From contig CAZOOF010000038.1 of NCBI GenBank assembly GCA_964581365.1, positions 1-21,152 on the forward strand: DNA of 21,152 bases, written 5' to 3'. The notes below the pieces were generated by a model. It was not told where the DNA came from. It worked only from the letters and a program-made list of their open reading frames with translations, and made no database searches. Source of the stretch: JAITWN01 sp964581365 (GTDB taxonomy: Bacteria; Pseudomonadota; Gammaproteobacteria; SZUA-140). A program made the translations under genes and the position numbers. Below are positions 1-8,153 of this stretch, piece after piece. Every line of letters begins with the position of its first letter. Positions within the stretch are counted from its first letter, which is position 1.

Positions 1-48
1 CGCGCTGGTCGAATGAAGCGTAACGTTTCCATGGGGGTGGAGACTTGA
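1..48 (+). CDS. ccmD: Probable C-terminal end of CcmD (partial)
   Basis: Only the last codons are present, cut by the window edge. Frame 1 is open from base 1, encodes a basic tail (RAGRMKRNVSMGVET) and stops with a TGA at 46-48 that overlaps the ccmE TTG start, the kind of coupling seen between the other genes of this operon. CcmD is a small one-helix membrane protein of the CcmABCD haem-release complex with a basic cytoplasmic tail, and it normally precedes ccmE. The call rests on position and on the basic composition, because too little sequence is left to recognise the family. An alternative is frame 2, which reads ALVE and stops at 14-16. Confidence 0.33.
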   Translation, partial: RAGRMKRNVSMGVET

Positions 49-494
49 AACCCAGACACAAGAGATTGATGTTCGTGGCGCTGGGGCTGATCGCTCTGAG
101 TGTGGCCACGGCGCTGGTGCTGAATGCCTTCCGCGGAAATATGGTCTTTTTCTACAGCCCGTCGGATGTGATCACCAACGAGACGCTGATGGATCGCACC
201 TTCCGCCTGGGCGGCATGGTGGAAGAAGGCAGTCTCCGGCGTGAAGACGACGGGCTGACCGTGAGCTTCATGGTCACCGATACCGCGAACAGCATTCCGG
301 TGACCTATACGGGTATCCTTCCCGATCTGTTCCGCGAAGGTCAGGGGGTCGTGGCCCAGGGCCGGATGGGGAATGACGGGCTGTTCCATGCCGACGAAGT
401 GCTGGCCAAGCACGACGAGACCTACATGCCGCCCGAAGTCGCCGAGGCGCTGGAGCGCGCGAAACAACAGCAGGCCGGCCCGCAGGGCCTTTGA
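45..494 (+). CDS. ccmE: CcmE, periplasmic haem chaperone of cytochrome c maturation
   Basis: CcmE receives haem from CcmC/CcmD, binds it covalently through one histidine, and passes it to the CcmF/CcmH ligase in the periplasm. The 149-residue protein has an N-terminal signal anchor (about residues 8-27) followed by the OB-fold domain with the conserved stretch GILPDLFREGQGVVAQG (90-106). The haem-binding motif is LAKHDETY, giving His123 as the covalent ligand and Tyr127 as the usual axial residue. Length matches the family. The start is a TTG at 45 preceded by a GGGGGTGGAG ribosome binding site; no ATG in this frame lies closer to the hydrophobic segment except one at residue 9, which would trim the basic N-terminus. 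It is followed 12 bp later by ccmF. Confidence 0.96.
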   Translation: MKPRHKRLMFVALGLIALSVATALVLNAFRGNMVFFYSPSDVITNETLMDRTFRLGGMVEEGSLRREDDGLTVSFMVTDTANSIPVTYTGILPDLFREGQGVVAQGRMGNDGLFHADEVLAKHDETYMPPEVAEALERAKQQQAGPQGL

Positions 495-506
495 GGGGCA
501 AATACG

Positions 507-2498
507 ATGATTCCCGAGATCGGACATTTCGCGCTCATCATGGCGCTGCTGATGGCTGCCCTGCTGGGCACGCTGCCACTGCTCGGCGCAGCGCGCGGAA
601 ACTCTGCATGGATGAGCGTTGCGCGGCCGGCGGCACAATCCCAATTCCTGTTCGTGCTGATCGCCTTTGTCTGCCTCAGCTACGCCTTCTGGTCGCATGA
701 CTTCTCCGTTCTCTATGTCGCCACTCACTCCAATTCGGCCCTGCCCTGGTATTACCGCCTGGCGGCGGTGTGGGGCGGGCATGAGGGTTCGCTCCTGCTG
801 TGGATGCTGATGCTTTCGGGCTGGACCTGCGCGGTGAGCCTGCTCAGCCGCCGCTTGCCCGAGGAGATGGTGGCGCGCGTGCTGGGCGTCATGGGGCTGA
901 TCGCGATCGGATTCCTGCTGTTCGTGCTGGAGACCTCGAATCCGTTCGAACGCCTGTTGCCCGCGGCTCCCGATGGCCGGGACCTGAATCCGCTGCTGCA
1001 GGATCCAGGGCTGATTTTCCATCCGCCGCTGCTCTACATGGGATACGTCGGATTTTCGGTGGCTTTCGCCTTCGCGATCGCGGCGCTTCTCGGCGGACGG
1101 CTCGATGCCGCCTGGGCGCGCTGGTCGCGGCCCTGGACCACCACCGCATGGATCTTCCTCACCCTCGGCATCGCGCTCGGCAGCTGGTGGGCCTATTACG
1201 AGCTCGGCTGGGGCGGCTGGTGGTTCTGGGATCCGGTGGAGAACGCCTCGTTCATGCCCTGGCTGGTGGGCACCGCGCTGATCCATTCGTTGGCAGTCAC
1301 CGAAAAACGGGGTGTATTCCGCAGCTGGACCGTGCTGCTGGCGATCCTCGCATTCTCCCTCAGTCTGCTTGGCACTTTCCTCGTGCGCTCGGGCGTGCTG
1401 ACCTCGGTGCATGCTTTCGCCACTGATCCGGAGCGAGGCATGTTCATCCTGGGGCTGCTCGCCGTGGTGGTCGGCAGCTCGCTGGCACTGTTCGCCTGGC
1501 GTGCATCGGGCGTCCGCGCCGAGGGCAAGTTCGCGATCGTGTCGCGCGAATCACTGCTGCTGTCCAATAACGTGCTGCTGGTGGTGGCGATGGGCACGGT
1601 GCTGCTCGGCACGCTGTATCCGCTGGTGCTGGATGCGCTGGGGCTGGGCAAGATTTCCGTTGGACCGCCGTACTTCGATACGGTGTTCGTGCCGCTGATG
1701 GCGCCGATGGTGTTCCTGATGGGACTGGCGCCGATCGCTCGCTGGAAGAAGGCCGAACTGCCGGAGCTGGCGGTAAGGCTGCGCTGGGCTTTCGCCACGT
1801 CGGTGGCGGTGGCGCTGCTGCTTCCGCTGGTGCTCGGCAAGTGGACGCCGATGATCGCGCTCGGTCTGCTGCTCGCCGCCTGGATCTTCAGCACCATATT
1901 CGTCAGTATTGCCCGCCGTGTCCGGCGCGCGCGCGAGGCGGGCACGGCGCCGTTTGCCGGCGCTTCGCGCAGCTACTGGGGAATGCAGACTGCCCATCTG
2001 GGCGTTGGCGTCTTCATCGTCGGCGTGACCATGGTCAACGGCTTCGAGGTCGAGCGTGACCTGCGCATGGAGATCGGCGACGTGACGGAGCTGGCCGGTT
2101 ACCAGTTCCGCTTCGATGGCGTGTCGCAGCACAACGGTCCCAACTATCAGTCCGTGCGCGGGCGCGTCGAGGTAATGCGCGACGGTAACACGGTCACCGT
2201 CATGCATCCGGAGAAGCGGGTGTATCTGGTGCAGACCATGCCGATGACCGAAGCCGCCATCGATACCAATCTCTTCCGTGACCTGTATGTCTCTCTTGGC
2301 GAACCGGTTGCCAATGGCGCCTGGAGCGTGCGCATCTACTACAAGCCCTTCGTCGTCTGGATCTGGGGCGGCTGCGTGCTGATGGCGATCGGCGGCCTGC
2401 TGGCGATCAGCGACCGGCGCTATCGTCTGGCGATTCGCCGGCAGGACGCTGCCGGCCCGGTTCCCGGATCACGGCTGGCGACGGAGGTGCGCACATGA
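507..2498 (+). CDS. ccmF: CcmF, haem lyase core subunit
   Basis: CcmF is the integral membrane core of the System I cytochrome c synthetase. It takes haem from CcmE and, with CcmH and CcmI, ligates it to the CXXCH of apocytochromes. The 663-residue protein (E. coli CcmF is about 647) is made of many hydrophobic segments. The WWD signature lies at residues 235-251 (WGGWWFWDPVENASFMP starting at W235), and the four conserved histidines of the family are visible as His172 (FHPP), His260, His302 and His497. A periplasmic domain precedes the last transmembrane helix at about 612-634. The ATG at 507 follows an AGGGGC ribosome binding site, and the stop overlaps the ccmG start as ATGA. Identification is firm. 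Confidence 0.97.
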   Translation: MIPEIGHFALIMALLMAALLGTLPLLGAARGNSAWMSVARPAAQSQFLFVLIAFVCLSYAFWSHDFSVLYVATHSNSALPWYYRLAAVWGGHEGSLLLWMLMLSGWTCAVSLLSRRLPEEMVARVLGVMGLIAIGFLLFVLETSNPFERLLPAAPDGRDLNPLLQDPGLIFHPPLLYMGYVGFSVAFAFAIAALLGGRLDAAWARWSRPWTTTAWIFLTLGIALGSWWAYYELGWGGWWFWDPVENASFMPWLVGTALIHSLAVTEKRGVFRSWTVLLAILAFSLSLLGTFLVRSGVLTSVHAFATDPERGMFILGLLAVVVGSSLALFAWRASGVRAEGKFAIVSRESLLLSNNVLLVVAMGTVLLGTLYPLVLDALGLGKISVGPPYFDTVFVPLMAPMVFLMGLAPIARWKKAELPELAVRLRWAFATSVAVALLLPLVLGKWTPMIALGLLLAAWIFSTIFVSIARRVRRAREAGTAPFAGASRSYWGMQTAHLGVGVFIVGVTMVNGFEVERDLRMEIGDVTELAGYQFRFDGVSQHNGPNYQSVRGRVEVMRDGNTVTVMHPEKRVYLVQTMPMTEAAIDTNLFRDLYVSLGEPVANGAWSVRIYYKPFVVWIWGGCVLMAIGGLLAISDRRYRLAIRRQDAAGPVPGSRLATEVRT

Positions 2499-3022
2499 AT
2501 TTGCGCCGTTGGGTGCCGCTGGGAGTATTCGTTCTGTTGCTGGGATTCCTGGCGGTGGGACTGACCCTGAAGCCGAGCGAGGTGCCGTCGCCGCTGATCG
2601 GCAAGGCTGCGCCGGAATTCGCCCTGCCGCAGTTGCATCAGCCGCAGCAGACGCTCAGCCGGGACGATTTGAGCGGCCAGGTCTGGTTGCTCAATGTATG
2701 GGCCTCATGGTGCGTGTCGTGCCGCTATGAGCATCCGCTGCTGGTCGAACTCTCCCGCCAGAATATCGTTCCGATCTATGGCCTCAACTACAAGGATCGT
2801 CGCGAGGATGCGATCGACTGGTTGCGCAATTTCGGCGATCCGTACGTGGCCAGTCTGCATGATCTGGATGGACGGGTCGGCATGGATTACGGCGTCTACG
2901 GGGTGCCGGAAACCTATGTCATCGATGCCGAAGGGGTGATTCGTTACAAGCAGATCGGCCCGGTGACGCAGGAGGTGTTGCAGAACACGATCCTGCCGCT
3001 GGTCAGGGAGTTGCAGGGATGA
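2495..3022 (+). CDS. ccmG: CcmG/DsbE, membrane-anchored thiol:disulfide reductase
   Basis: CcmG keeps apocytochrome haem-binding cysteines, or CcmH, reduced in the periplasm and draws electrons from DsbD/CcdA. The 175-residue protein has an N-terminal membrane anchor (about 6-25) and a thioredoxin fold. The redox site is WCVSC (Cys73, Cys76) and the cis-proline loop is GVPET (136-140). The motif GLNYKD (96-101) is characteristic of the CcmG/DsbE branch. The start ATG overlaps the ccmF stop by four bases (ATGA) and the stop overlaps ccmH in the same way, implying translational coupling. The dipeptide between the cysteines is Val-Ser rather than the Pro-Thr of E. coli. Confidence 0.95.
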   Translation: MNLRRWVPLGVFVLLLGFLAVGLTLKPSEVPSPLIGKAAPEFALPQLHQPQQTLSRDDLSGQVWLLNVWASWCVSCRYEHPLLVELSRQNIVPIYGLNYKDRREDAIDWLRNFGDPYVASLHDLDGRVGMDYGVYGVPETYVIDAEGVIRYKQIGPVTQEVLQNTILPLVRELQG

Positions 3023-3555
3023 TCAGAGAAGGACGCGGCGCAACCTGCCGCTGGATGTGGCTCGCTGTGTCGGTGCTGCTCTTCCTCGCGGTGCCGGCCC
3101 TGGCCCAGGTTCCCGTGGATCCTTCGCGGCCGGCGGCGGAAATATTCCAGGATCCTGCCACCCTCCAGCGCATAAAGCGCCTGGAAAGTGAATTGCGCTG
3201 TCTGGTGTGCCAGGCGCAGTCGGTTGCCGAATCGGATTCCGATTTCTCGGCCGATATTCGCCGCGAGATCAACCGGATGATCCTCGAGGGACGCAGCGAC
3301 GACGAAATCAAGGCCTTCCTGGTCGAGCGCTACGGTGATTTCATCCTGTACCGTCCGCCGCTGCAGACGACCACCATGCTGCTGTGGGGTGGGCCGGCCA
3401 TCCTGCTGGTCATCGGCATGCTGACGCTGGTAGTGGTGCTGCGCCGGCGCCGCAGCGAAGAAACGATCGAGCGGCCGATCAGCGAAGAAGAGCGCCGCCG
3501 CGCTGCGGCATTACTGGCCAGCCAGGTCGACAGCAAAGGATCTTCCGGGGAATGA
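3019..3555 (+). CDS. ccmH: CcmH, cytochrome c maturation thiol oxidoreductase subunit
   Basis: CcmH works with CcmF and CcmI to present the apocytochrome CXXCH in reduced form to haem. This 178-residue protein corresponds to the N-terminal half of E. coli CcmH (the CcmL/CycL type). It has a signal peptide (hydrophobic about 14-28, likely cut after ALA-Q near 30), the family motif LRCLVCQ with Cys61 and Cys64, and the following helices (ADIRREINRMILEGRSDDEI). A C-terminal transmembrane helix at about 118-141 ends in a run of arginines. The Cys pair lacks the His of a haem motif, as expected. Its start overlaps ccmG by ATGA and its stop overlaps the ccmI start by ATGA. Confidence 0.95.
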   Translation: MIREGRGATCRWMWLAVSVLLFLAVPALAQVPVDPSRPAAEIFQDPATLQRIKRLESELRCLVCQAQSVAESDSDFSADIRREINRMILEGRSDDEIKAFLVERYGDFILYRPPLQTTTMLLWGGPAILLVIGMLTLVVVLRRRRSEETIERPISEEERRRAAALLASQVDSKGSSGE

Positions 3556-4832
3556 CCGTATTTTTCATCGTCGCCGCCCTGCTGGTGGTGGCCGCACTCC
3601 TGTTCGTCGTGCCGCCTCTGCTGCGGGGCGACAAGTCAGCTGTCGAGGGCGGAACCCGCCGCGAACTGAATATTTCCATCTATCAGGACCAGATCCGGGA
3701 ACTGGAGCGGGATCTGGAGGCGGATGTGATCACGCGCGAGCAGTACGAGCGCGGGCGCGAGGAACTGCAGCGCCGGATGCTGGAGGATGTGGATGCCAGC
3801 GCCGCCGCCGTATCTTCCCCACGCGGGGCCGGTCGCTCGACGGTGGTCGCCGCGGTGGCTGTCGCTGCGCTGGTGCCAGTGCTGGCGAGCGGACTCTATA
3901 TGTATTTCGGTGCGCCGGCAGCACTGGACCCGGAGCAGCGCGCCGCTGGCGCGGCGGGCATGGCCGGTCATGGCAGCGAGGAAGAGCTGCGAGCGCAGAT
4001 CATAAGCATGGTTGCACGGCTCGAGGAGCGCTTGGCCGCCAATCCCGAAGACGGTGAAGGCTGGGCCATGCTCGGTCGCAGCTATCTGTGGATGGAACGT
4101 ATCGACCTGGCGGTCGGCGCCCTCGAAAGAGCAGTTGCCTTCAACGACCGCGATCCGCAGTTGCTGGTCGACTATGCCGATGCCCTGGCTATGATTGGTG
4201 GGCAGAGTCTGGAAGGCAGGCCGCTCGAACTCATCGAGCGCGCGCTCAGTCTGGATCCGACTAATCAGAAGGGGCTGTGGCTGGCCGGGACCGCTGCGTA
4301 CGAGCGCGCGGATTTTGCCGCGGCGCTGGATTACTGGCAGCGGCTGCGCAATCTGGTGCCCGCCGGTTCCGACGCGGCGCTGGCGATGGATAACAATATC
4401 GCCGAGGTGCGCAATCTGCTCGGCGAAGCCGCTCCGGCGCCGGCGACCCCGCCGCGTGCACAGGCGCCGACCGGTGACGCAGGCACTGCGCGCATCGAGG
4501 GCCAAGTGATTCTCGCCGACGAGTTGCGCGCCCGCCTCGAACCGGGGTCCACCCTGTTCATCTATGCGCGCGCCGTGACCGGGCCGCGCATGCCGCTGGC
4601 GGTGTTGCGCGTTCCCGCGAATGAATTCCCGTTCGAGTTCACGCTCGACGATTCGCTGGCGATGGATGCATCGATGAGCCTGTCCCGCTTCGAGGAAGTG
4701 CTGGTGCTCGCCCGCATTTCACGTTCAGGCGGCGCAATGACCCAGAGCGGAGACCTGCAGGGAGCCAGCGCCGCGGTACGTACGGTGGGCAGTGGTCCGG
4801 TGACCATCGTGATCGACGAAGTCGTCCCCTGA
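3552..4832 (+). CDS. ccmI: CcmI, apocytochrome c chaperone with TPR repeats
   Basis: CcmI binds the C-terminal helix of apocytochromes c and hands them to CcmF/CcmH. The 426-residue protein has a first transmembrane helix at about 2-24, a cytoplasmic heptad-rich loop (DQIRELERDLEADVITREQY), a second helix at about 95-116, TPR repeats at about 163-270 and a C-terminal periplasmic domain (about 313-426, ARIEGQVILADELR onward). I place the start at the ATG at 3552, which overlaps the ccmH stop (ATGA) and begins directly with the first membrane helix. The frame is open upstream to 3384, but that extension would be a shadow inside ccmH. In enterobacteria this protein is fused to CcmH; here the two are separate. 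Confidence 0.93.
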   Translation: MTVFFIVAALLVVAALLFVVPPLLRGDKSAVEGGTRRELNISIYQDQIRELERDLEADVITREQYERGREELQRRMLEDVDASAAAVSSPRGAGRSTVVAAVAVAALVPVLASGLYMYFGAPAALDPEQRAAGAAGMAGHGSEEELRAQIISMVARLEERLAANPEDGEGWAMLGRSYLWMERIDLAVGALERAVAFNDRDPQLLVDYADALAMIGGQSLEGRPLELIERALSLDPTNQKGLWLAGTAAYERADFAAALDYWQRLRNLVPAGSDAALAMDNNIAEVRNLLGEAAPAPATPPRAQAPTGDAGTARIEGQVILADELRARLEPGSTLFIYARAVTGPRMPLAVLRVPANEFPFEFTLDDSLAMDASMSLSRFEEVLVLARISRSGGAMTQSGDLQGASAAVRTVGSGPVTIVIDEVVP

Positions 4833-4848
4833 GGAGCGAACACCGTTC

Positions 4849-5394
4849 GTGACCGCACGCGGATGGCGCCCGGTTCTGATCCTGGTCCTGCTTCCGTTAT
4901 TGATGGCCTGCGGCCGGGGGCCGGCCGGCGATGATCTGGTAGAGGGGCGCTTCTTCCCGCCGCTGCTGCTCCAATCGCTGTACGGCGAGGAGCGCAAGGC
5001 GATCGCAGATTATCGCGGCAGGCTGGTGATCCTCAATGTATGGGCAACCTGGTGCCCGCCATGCCGCCGGGAGCTGCCCGGGCTGCAGCGCCTGCAGGAC
5101 CGGCTGGATCCCGGGCAGTACGTCGTGCTCGGCCTGTCTGTGGATGACGACGCCGATTTTGCTCGCGAGTATCTGCTGGAGCGCGGCATCGTTTTCGAGA
5201 ATTTCATCGATGCGGGAGGGCGCGACGCGCGGCGGCTGCTCGGTATCCGCGCCTATCCCGACACCTTCGTCATTTCACCCGATGGAGTGCTGTTGCGCAG
5301 CATAGCCGGAGAGCGTGACTGGGATGCGCCCGCGGTCGCGCAGGCGCTCGAGGCTGCGTTTGCCGGGGACGCCGCTGCGCTGGCGGGTCTGTGA
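4849..5394 (+). CDS. TlpA-like thioredoxin-fold lipoprotein
   Basis: A second thioredoxin-fold protein in the ccm operon, distinct from CcmG. The 181 residues begin with a lipoprotein signal (lipobox LMAC, Cys21, followed by Gly). The redox centre is WCPPC (Cys69, Cys72) after LVILNVWAT, and a cis-proline loop follows in IRAYPDTFVISPDG. Proteins of the TlpA/ResA type reduce cysteines of secreted proteins, including apocytochromes and copper-site proteins. The GTG at 4849 has a GAGGAGCG ribosome binding site overlapping the ccmI stop. Position after ccmI and before a cytochrome suggests a role in cytochrome maturation or redox repair, which is inference. +2 Gly predicts outer-membrane sorting by the Lol rule. 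Confidence 0.88.
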   Translation: MTARGWRPVLILVLLPLLMACGRGPAGDDLVEGRFFPPLLLQSLYGEERKAIADYRGRLVILNVWATWCPPCRRELPGLQRLQDRLDPGQYVVLGLSVDDDADFAREYLLERGIVFENFIDAGGRDARRLLGIRAYPDTFVISPDGVLLRSIAGERDWDAPAVAQALEAAFAGDAAALAGL

Positions 5395-5456
5395 GGCTGC
5401 CGGCAGGCGTGCGGCTGTGCGACAATAGGGGCGGCAAACTGGGCAGGAGGGAGAGC

Positions 5457-5804
5457 GTGAACGAGAGCGATACCAGACGCGCCGCTGTTCGGCGTCGGCC
5501 GGTGGTGTTTGCGACCGCGGTCGTCATGTTGTCCATGTTGTGGGCCGGCGGCGCCGCGCTCGCTGCCGATCCGAGCAAGGGACGTCAGATCTACATGAAG
5601 CATTGCCAGAACTGTCATGGCCTCTCGGGCAAGGCGCAGATGCCGGGGATTCCGGATTTCAGTCGCGGCGAGGGGCTGTTCCGCCCGGATATCGAGCTGG
5701 TGCGGCAGATCCGCGCGGGGCGCGGCATGATGCCGGCCTATGAGGGGCTGTTCACGGAAGACGAGTTGCTCGATGTCGTTGCCTTCCTGAGGACCCTGCG
5801 CTAG
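5457..5804 (+). CDS. Small monohaem class I cytochrome c
   Basis: A secreted single-haem electron carrier of 115 residues before processing. The signal peptide spans about 1-37 with a basic n-region (TRRAAVRRRP) and cleavage near ALA-AD. The haem motif is CQNCH (50-54) and the distal ligand is one of the pair Met91/Met92 in GRGMMPAY, typical of cytochrome_CBB3-like or c5xx folds; the C-terminal helix is EDELLDVVAFLRTL. I choose the GTG at 5457 because GGGCAGGAGGGAG lies just before it. The frame stays open to a GTG at 5391 that overlaps the preceding stop, but that would put about 22 poorly fitting residues before the signal peptide. The redox partner cannot be told from sequence. Confidence 0.9.
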   Translation: MNESDTRRAAVRRRPVVFATAVVMLSMLWAGGAALAADPSKGRQIYMKHCQNCHGLSGKAQMPGIPDFSRGEGLFRPDIELVRQIRAGRGMMPAYEGLFTEDELLDVVAFLRTLR

Positions 5805-5806
5805 CA

Positions 5807-6904
5807 ATGCATTTCATCGTCATGGCCGCGCTGCTGCTGCCCGCGGCTCTGCTTACCGCCTGTTCACGGCAGCCGGCGGATTCTCCTGATACATCGCCGC
5901 CGGACTTTCGGGTCATCGAGCATTACGAGGTCGGCAGCGGCGTGTATGTGCGCGCGCTGACCGTCGACGCCGGAACTCGAACCCTCTGGGTGGGAACTTC
6001 GCTGGGCCTGCAGCAGATCGATCTCGACAGTTTCGAAGCCATCGGTACCTATACCCGCCGCAATGGCCTGGCGAACGAGTATGTATTCACCACACTGGTC
6101 GACAGCCACGGCGCTACCTGGGCAGGCACCAATGGCGGCGGTCTGTCGCGTCTGCAGGAAGGGGAATGGAAGACCTGGTTCCCCATGCATGGCCTGGCTG
6201 ACTATTGGGTCTATTCGCTTGCCGAGGCCGAGCCCGGCACACTGTGGATCGGCACCTGGGCGGGGGCCAATCGTCTGGATACCCGCAGCGGAAGCTTCGA
6301 AACGTACCACGACGAACTGGTCAACGAGTGGGTCTATGGCCTCGACATCGACTCGCGGGGGCGCGTCTGGTTCGGCACCGAAGGCGGTATCTCGATGTTC
6401 GATGGCGCGCAGTGGCGGGAGTGGACCCATGCAGACGGGGTCGGCGCGCCGAACAGCGCCGGATTGCCGCCCAGCACCAATACCGGGCTGGGCACCCGCA
6501 GTCGCCATGATCTGAGCGTCACCGTGGACGGGAGCCCCTCCTACAATCCGGACTATGTTTTCTGCATCCATGTCGCGACCGACGATGCGGTCTGGGCAGG
6601 GACCTGGGGCGGGGGCGCCGCGCGCTACGATGGGGAGGCCTGGCGCAATTACACCAGCGCCGACGGACTCGCCGGGGATATCGTCTTCGCCATCACCGAA
6701 GACGCCGAGGGCGCATTGTGGTTCGGTACCGAGCGGGGCGTGTCGCGCTGGGATGGCCGCCAGTGGCAGCGCTTCGGTGTCGACGACGGCATTCCCGGTG
6801 AGGCGGTCTATGCGCTGGCGGTCACTCCTGACGGCGAGGTCTGGGCTGGGACCCGGGGCGGCGTCGCCCGCATCGGGCGCGCTCCAAGCAACATGACGGA
6901 TTGA
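5807..6904 (+). CDS. Seven-bladed beta-propeller lipoprotein (Reg_prop-type)
   Basis: A 365-residue lipoprotein (lipobox LLTAC, Cys19, Ser at +2) made almost entirely of two-component-regulator-propeller repeats. Seven W-x-G-T-x-x-G units are visible, centred at about residues 60-64, 104-108, 146-150, 187-191, 262-266, 304-308 and 345-349, enough for a full propeller. About 35 extra residues sit between the fourth and fifth units (roughly 212-247). In the family such propellers are the extracytoplasmic ligand-sensing part of hybrid kinases or diguanylate cyclases; here no output domain is attached. It starts 2 bp after the cytochrome stop and ends 4 bp before its paralogue. There is no haem motif. 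The ligand is unknown. The ribosome binding site (AGGAC, about 13 bp upstream) is weak. Confidence 0.82.
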   Translation: MHFIVMAALLLPAALLTACSRQPADSPDTSPPDFRVIEHYEVGSGVYVRALTVDAGTRTLWVGTSLGLQQIDLDSFEAIGTYTRRNGLANEYVFTTLVDSHGATWAGTNGGGLSRLQEGEWKTWFPMHGLADYWVYSLAEAEPGTLWIGTWAGANRLDTRSGSFETYHDELVNEWVYGLDIDSRGRVWFGTEGGISMFDGAQWREWTHADGVGAPNSAGLPPSTNTGLGTRSRHDLSVTVDGSPSYNPDYVFCIHVATDDAVWAGTWGGGAARYDGEAWRNYTSADGLAGDIVFAITEDAEGALWFGTERGVSRWDGRQWQRFGVDDGIPGEAVYALAVTPDGEVWAGTRGGVARIGRAPSNMTD

Positions 6905-6908
6905 AGAG

Positions 6909-8147
6909 ATGAAAGTCGATCACAAGGTGCTCGCCATTCTGGCGGTGTTCATCGGATTTCTGGTCGTCGGCGCCTATCAGCTGGGACAGAGTCGGAACAC
7001 CCCAGTGCCGGCCAGTGAAAGCAGTGAGGCTTCGACTCCCGCGCCGGCTTCCGCTCCGGCCGGAGCGCTGCCCTCGGGGCATCCGCCGCTGGATCAGGCG
7101 GCTCCGCAGACCGTGAACCAGCTGCCCTTCACCCATTTCCGCGTTGGCAACCGCAACGTCAAGAGTCTGCTGCTCGACGGCGACGTCATCTGGATCGGCA
7201 CCTCGGGCGGCATCATCCGTTACGAGCTCGCGACCGAGGAGCACACGATCTACGACAACAAGGTGCCTGGCATCCTGTCGAACGGCATTTTTCATCTGAG
7301 CAAGCTCGATGATCGTCTGGTCGCCGGCACCTACGGCGGCGGCATGTCGGTGCTCGATCCGCAGACCGGCGCCTGGCGCAACTACAATATCCCCGATGGA
7401 CTGGCGGATCAGTTCGTCTACGGCGTGCTGCGTGCGCGCGACGGCGACATCTGGATCGCTACCTGGTCTGGAGTAAATCGCGTGCGCGGCGGGGCGCTCG
7501 ATGATCCTTCCGCCTGGGAAACCTTCACCGTGGAGAATACCGACGGTGGATTGCCAAACCTGTGGGTCTACGGTCTCAGGGAGGCCGCCGACGGCAGCAT
7601 GTGGTTCGGTACCGAGGACGGGGTGGCGCAGTACAAGGATGGCAAGTGGCGCAACTGGAAGCACGCCGATGGTCTGGGGGCGCCCTACGAAGTGGTGCGT
7701 GACGCCATCACCTTCACCAACGATCCGGGGCGCTATTCCGACCATCACGCGCAACAGAAGGTGGAGCAGGGCATCGAGAACGTGAATATCGCCTACAACT
7801 CCAACTATGTCATCTCGCTGGAGATCGATGGTGAAGGCGTGGTGTGGGCGGGAACCTGGGGCGGTGGGCTTGCCCGCTTCGACGGCACGGGCTGGCGCAA
7901 CTTCACCACAGCCGATGGCCTGCCGGCCAATCATATCTTCATGCTTCACATCGATCACAAGGGGCGGCTCTGGGTGGGGACCAGCCATGGTCTGGCGCGG
8001 CTCAATCCGGACGGCGAAACGTTTACCGTGATGACGGCGGCGGATGGGCTGTTCGCCGAGAACGTATTCTCTCTGGCGGTGGCCGCCGACGACACTCTCT
8101 GGGTCGGCAGCTATGGCGGTGTGGCGCGTATCGTCGGCTTACGCTGA
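6909..8147 (+). CDS. Membrane-anchored beta-propeller protein, paralogue of the upstream gene
   Basis: A 412-residue protein with an N-terminal signal anchor (hydrophobic about 7-23, no lipobox), a Pro/Ala/Ser-rich linker (about 30-70) and seven propeller units. The blade motifs lie at about 94-98, 138-141, 181-185, 231-235, 312-316, 354-358 and 397-401. Two blades depart from W-x-G-T: the second has VAGT and the third IWIAT. As in the preceding gene the insertion falls between blades four and five, here carrying His279-His280 and an Asn-rich stretch (NVNIAYNSNY). The shared blade layout and insertion point indicate tandem duplication followed by divergence. It probably faces the periplasm from the inner membrane and lies 6 bp ahead of the GGDEF-EAL gene, so it may be its sensory partner (inference). 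Confidence 0.82.
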   Translation: MKVDHKVLAILAVFIGFLVVGAYQLGQSRNTPVPASESSEASTPAPASAPAGALPSGHPPLDQAAPQTVNQLPFTHFRVGNRNVKSLLLDGDVIWIGTSGGIIRYELATEEHTIYDNKVPGILSNGIFHLSKLDDRLVAGTYGGGMSVLDPQTGAWRNYNIPDGLADQFVYGVLRARDGDIWIATWSGVNRVRGGALDDPSAWETFTVENTDGGLPNLWVYGLREAADGSMWFGTEDGVAQYKDGKWRNWKHADGLGAPYEVVRDAITFTNDPGRYSDHHAQQKVEQGIENVNIAYNSNYVISLEIDGEGVVWAGTWGGGLARFDGTGWRNFTTADGLPANHIFMLHIDHKGRLWVGTSHGLARLNPDGETFTVMTAADGLFAENVFSLAVAADDTLWVGSYGGVARIVGLR

Positions 8148-8153
8148 CCAGCG

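Noticed and set aside
3199..3213. CLVCQ of CcmH as a haem motif
   Set aside because: The residue after the second cysteine is Gln, not His; this is the redox motif of the CcmH family.
3384..3551. N-terminal extension of ccmI into ccmH
   Set aside because: The extra 56 residues are a shadow frame inside ccmH; the ATG at 3552 overlaps the ccmH stop and begins with the first membrane helix.
5807..8147. Propellers as PQQ enzymes or cytochrome cd1-type proteins
   Set aside because: The repeats are W-x-G-T two-component-regulator-propeller units; there is no tryptophan-docking PQQ repeat, no CXXCH and no d1-haem signature.
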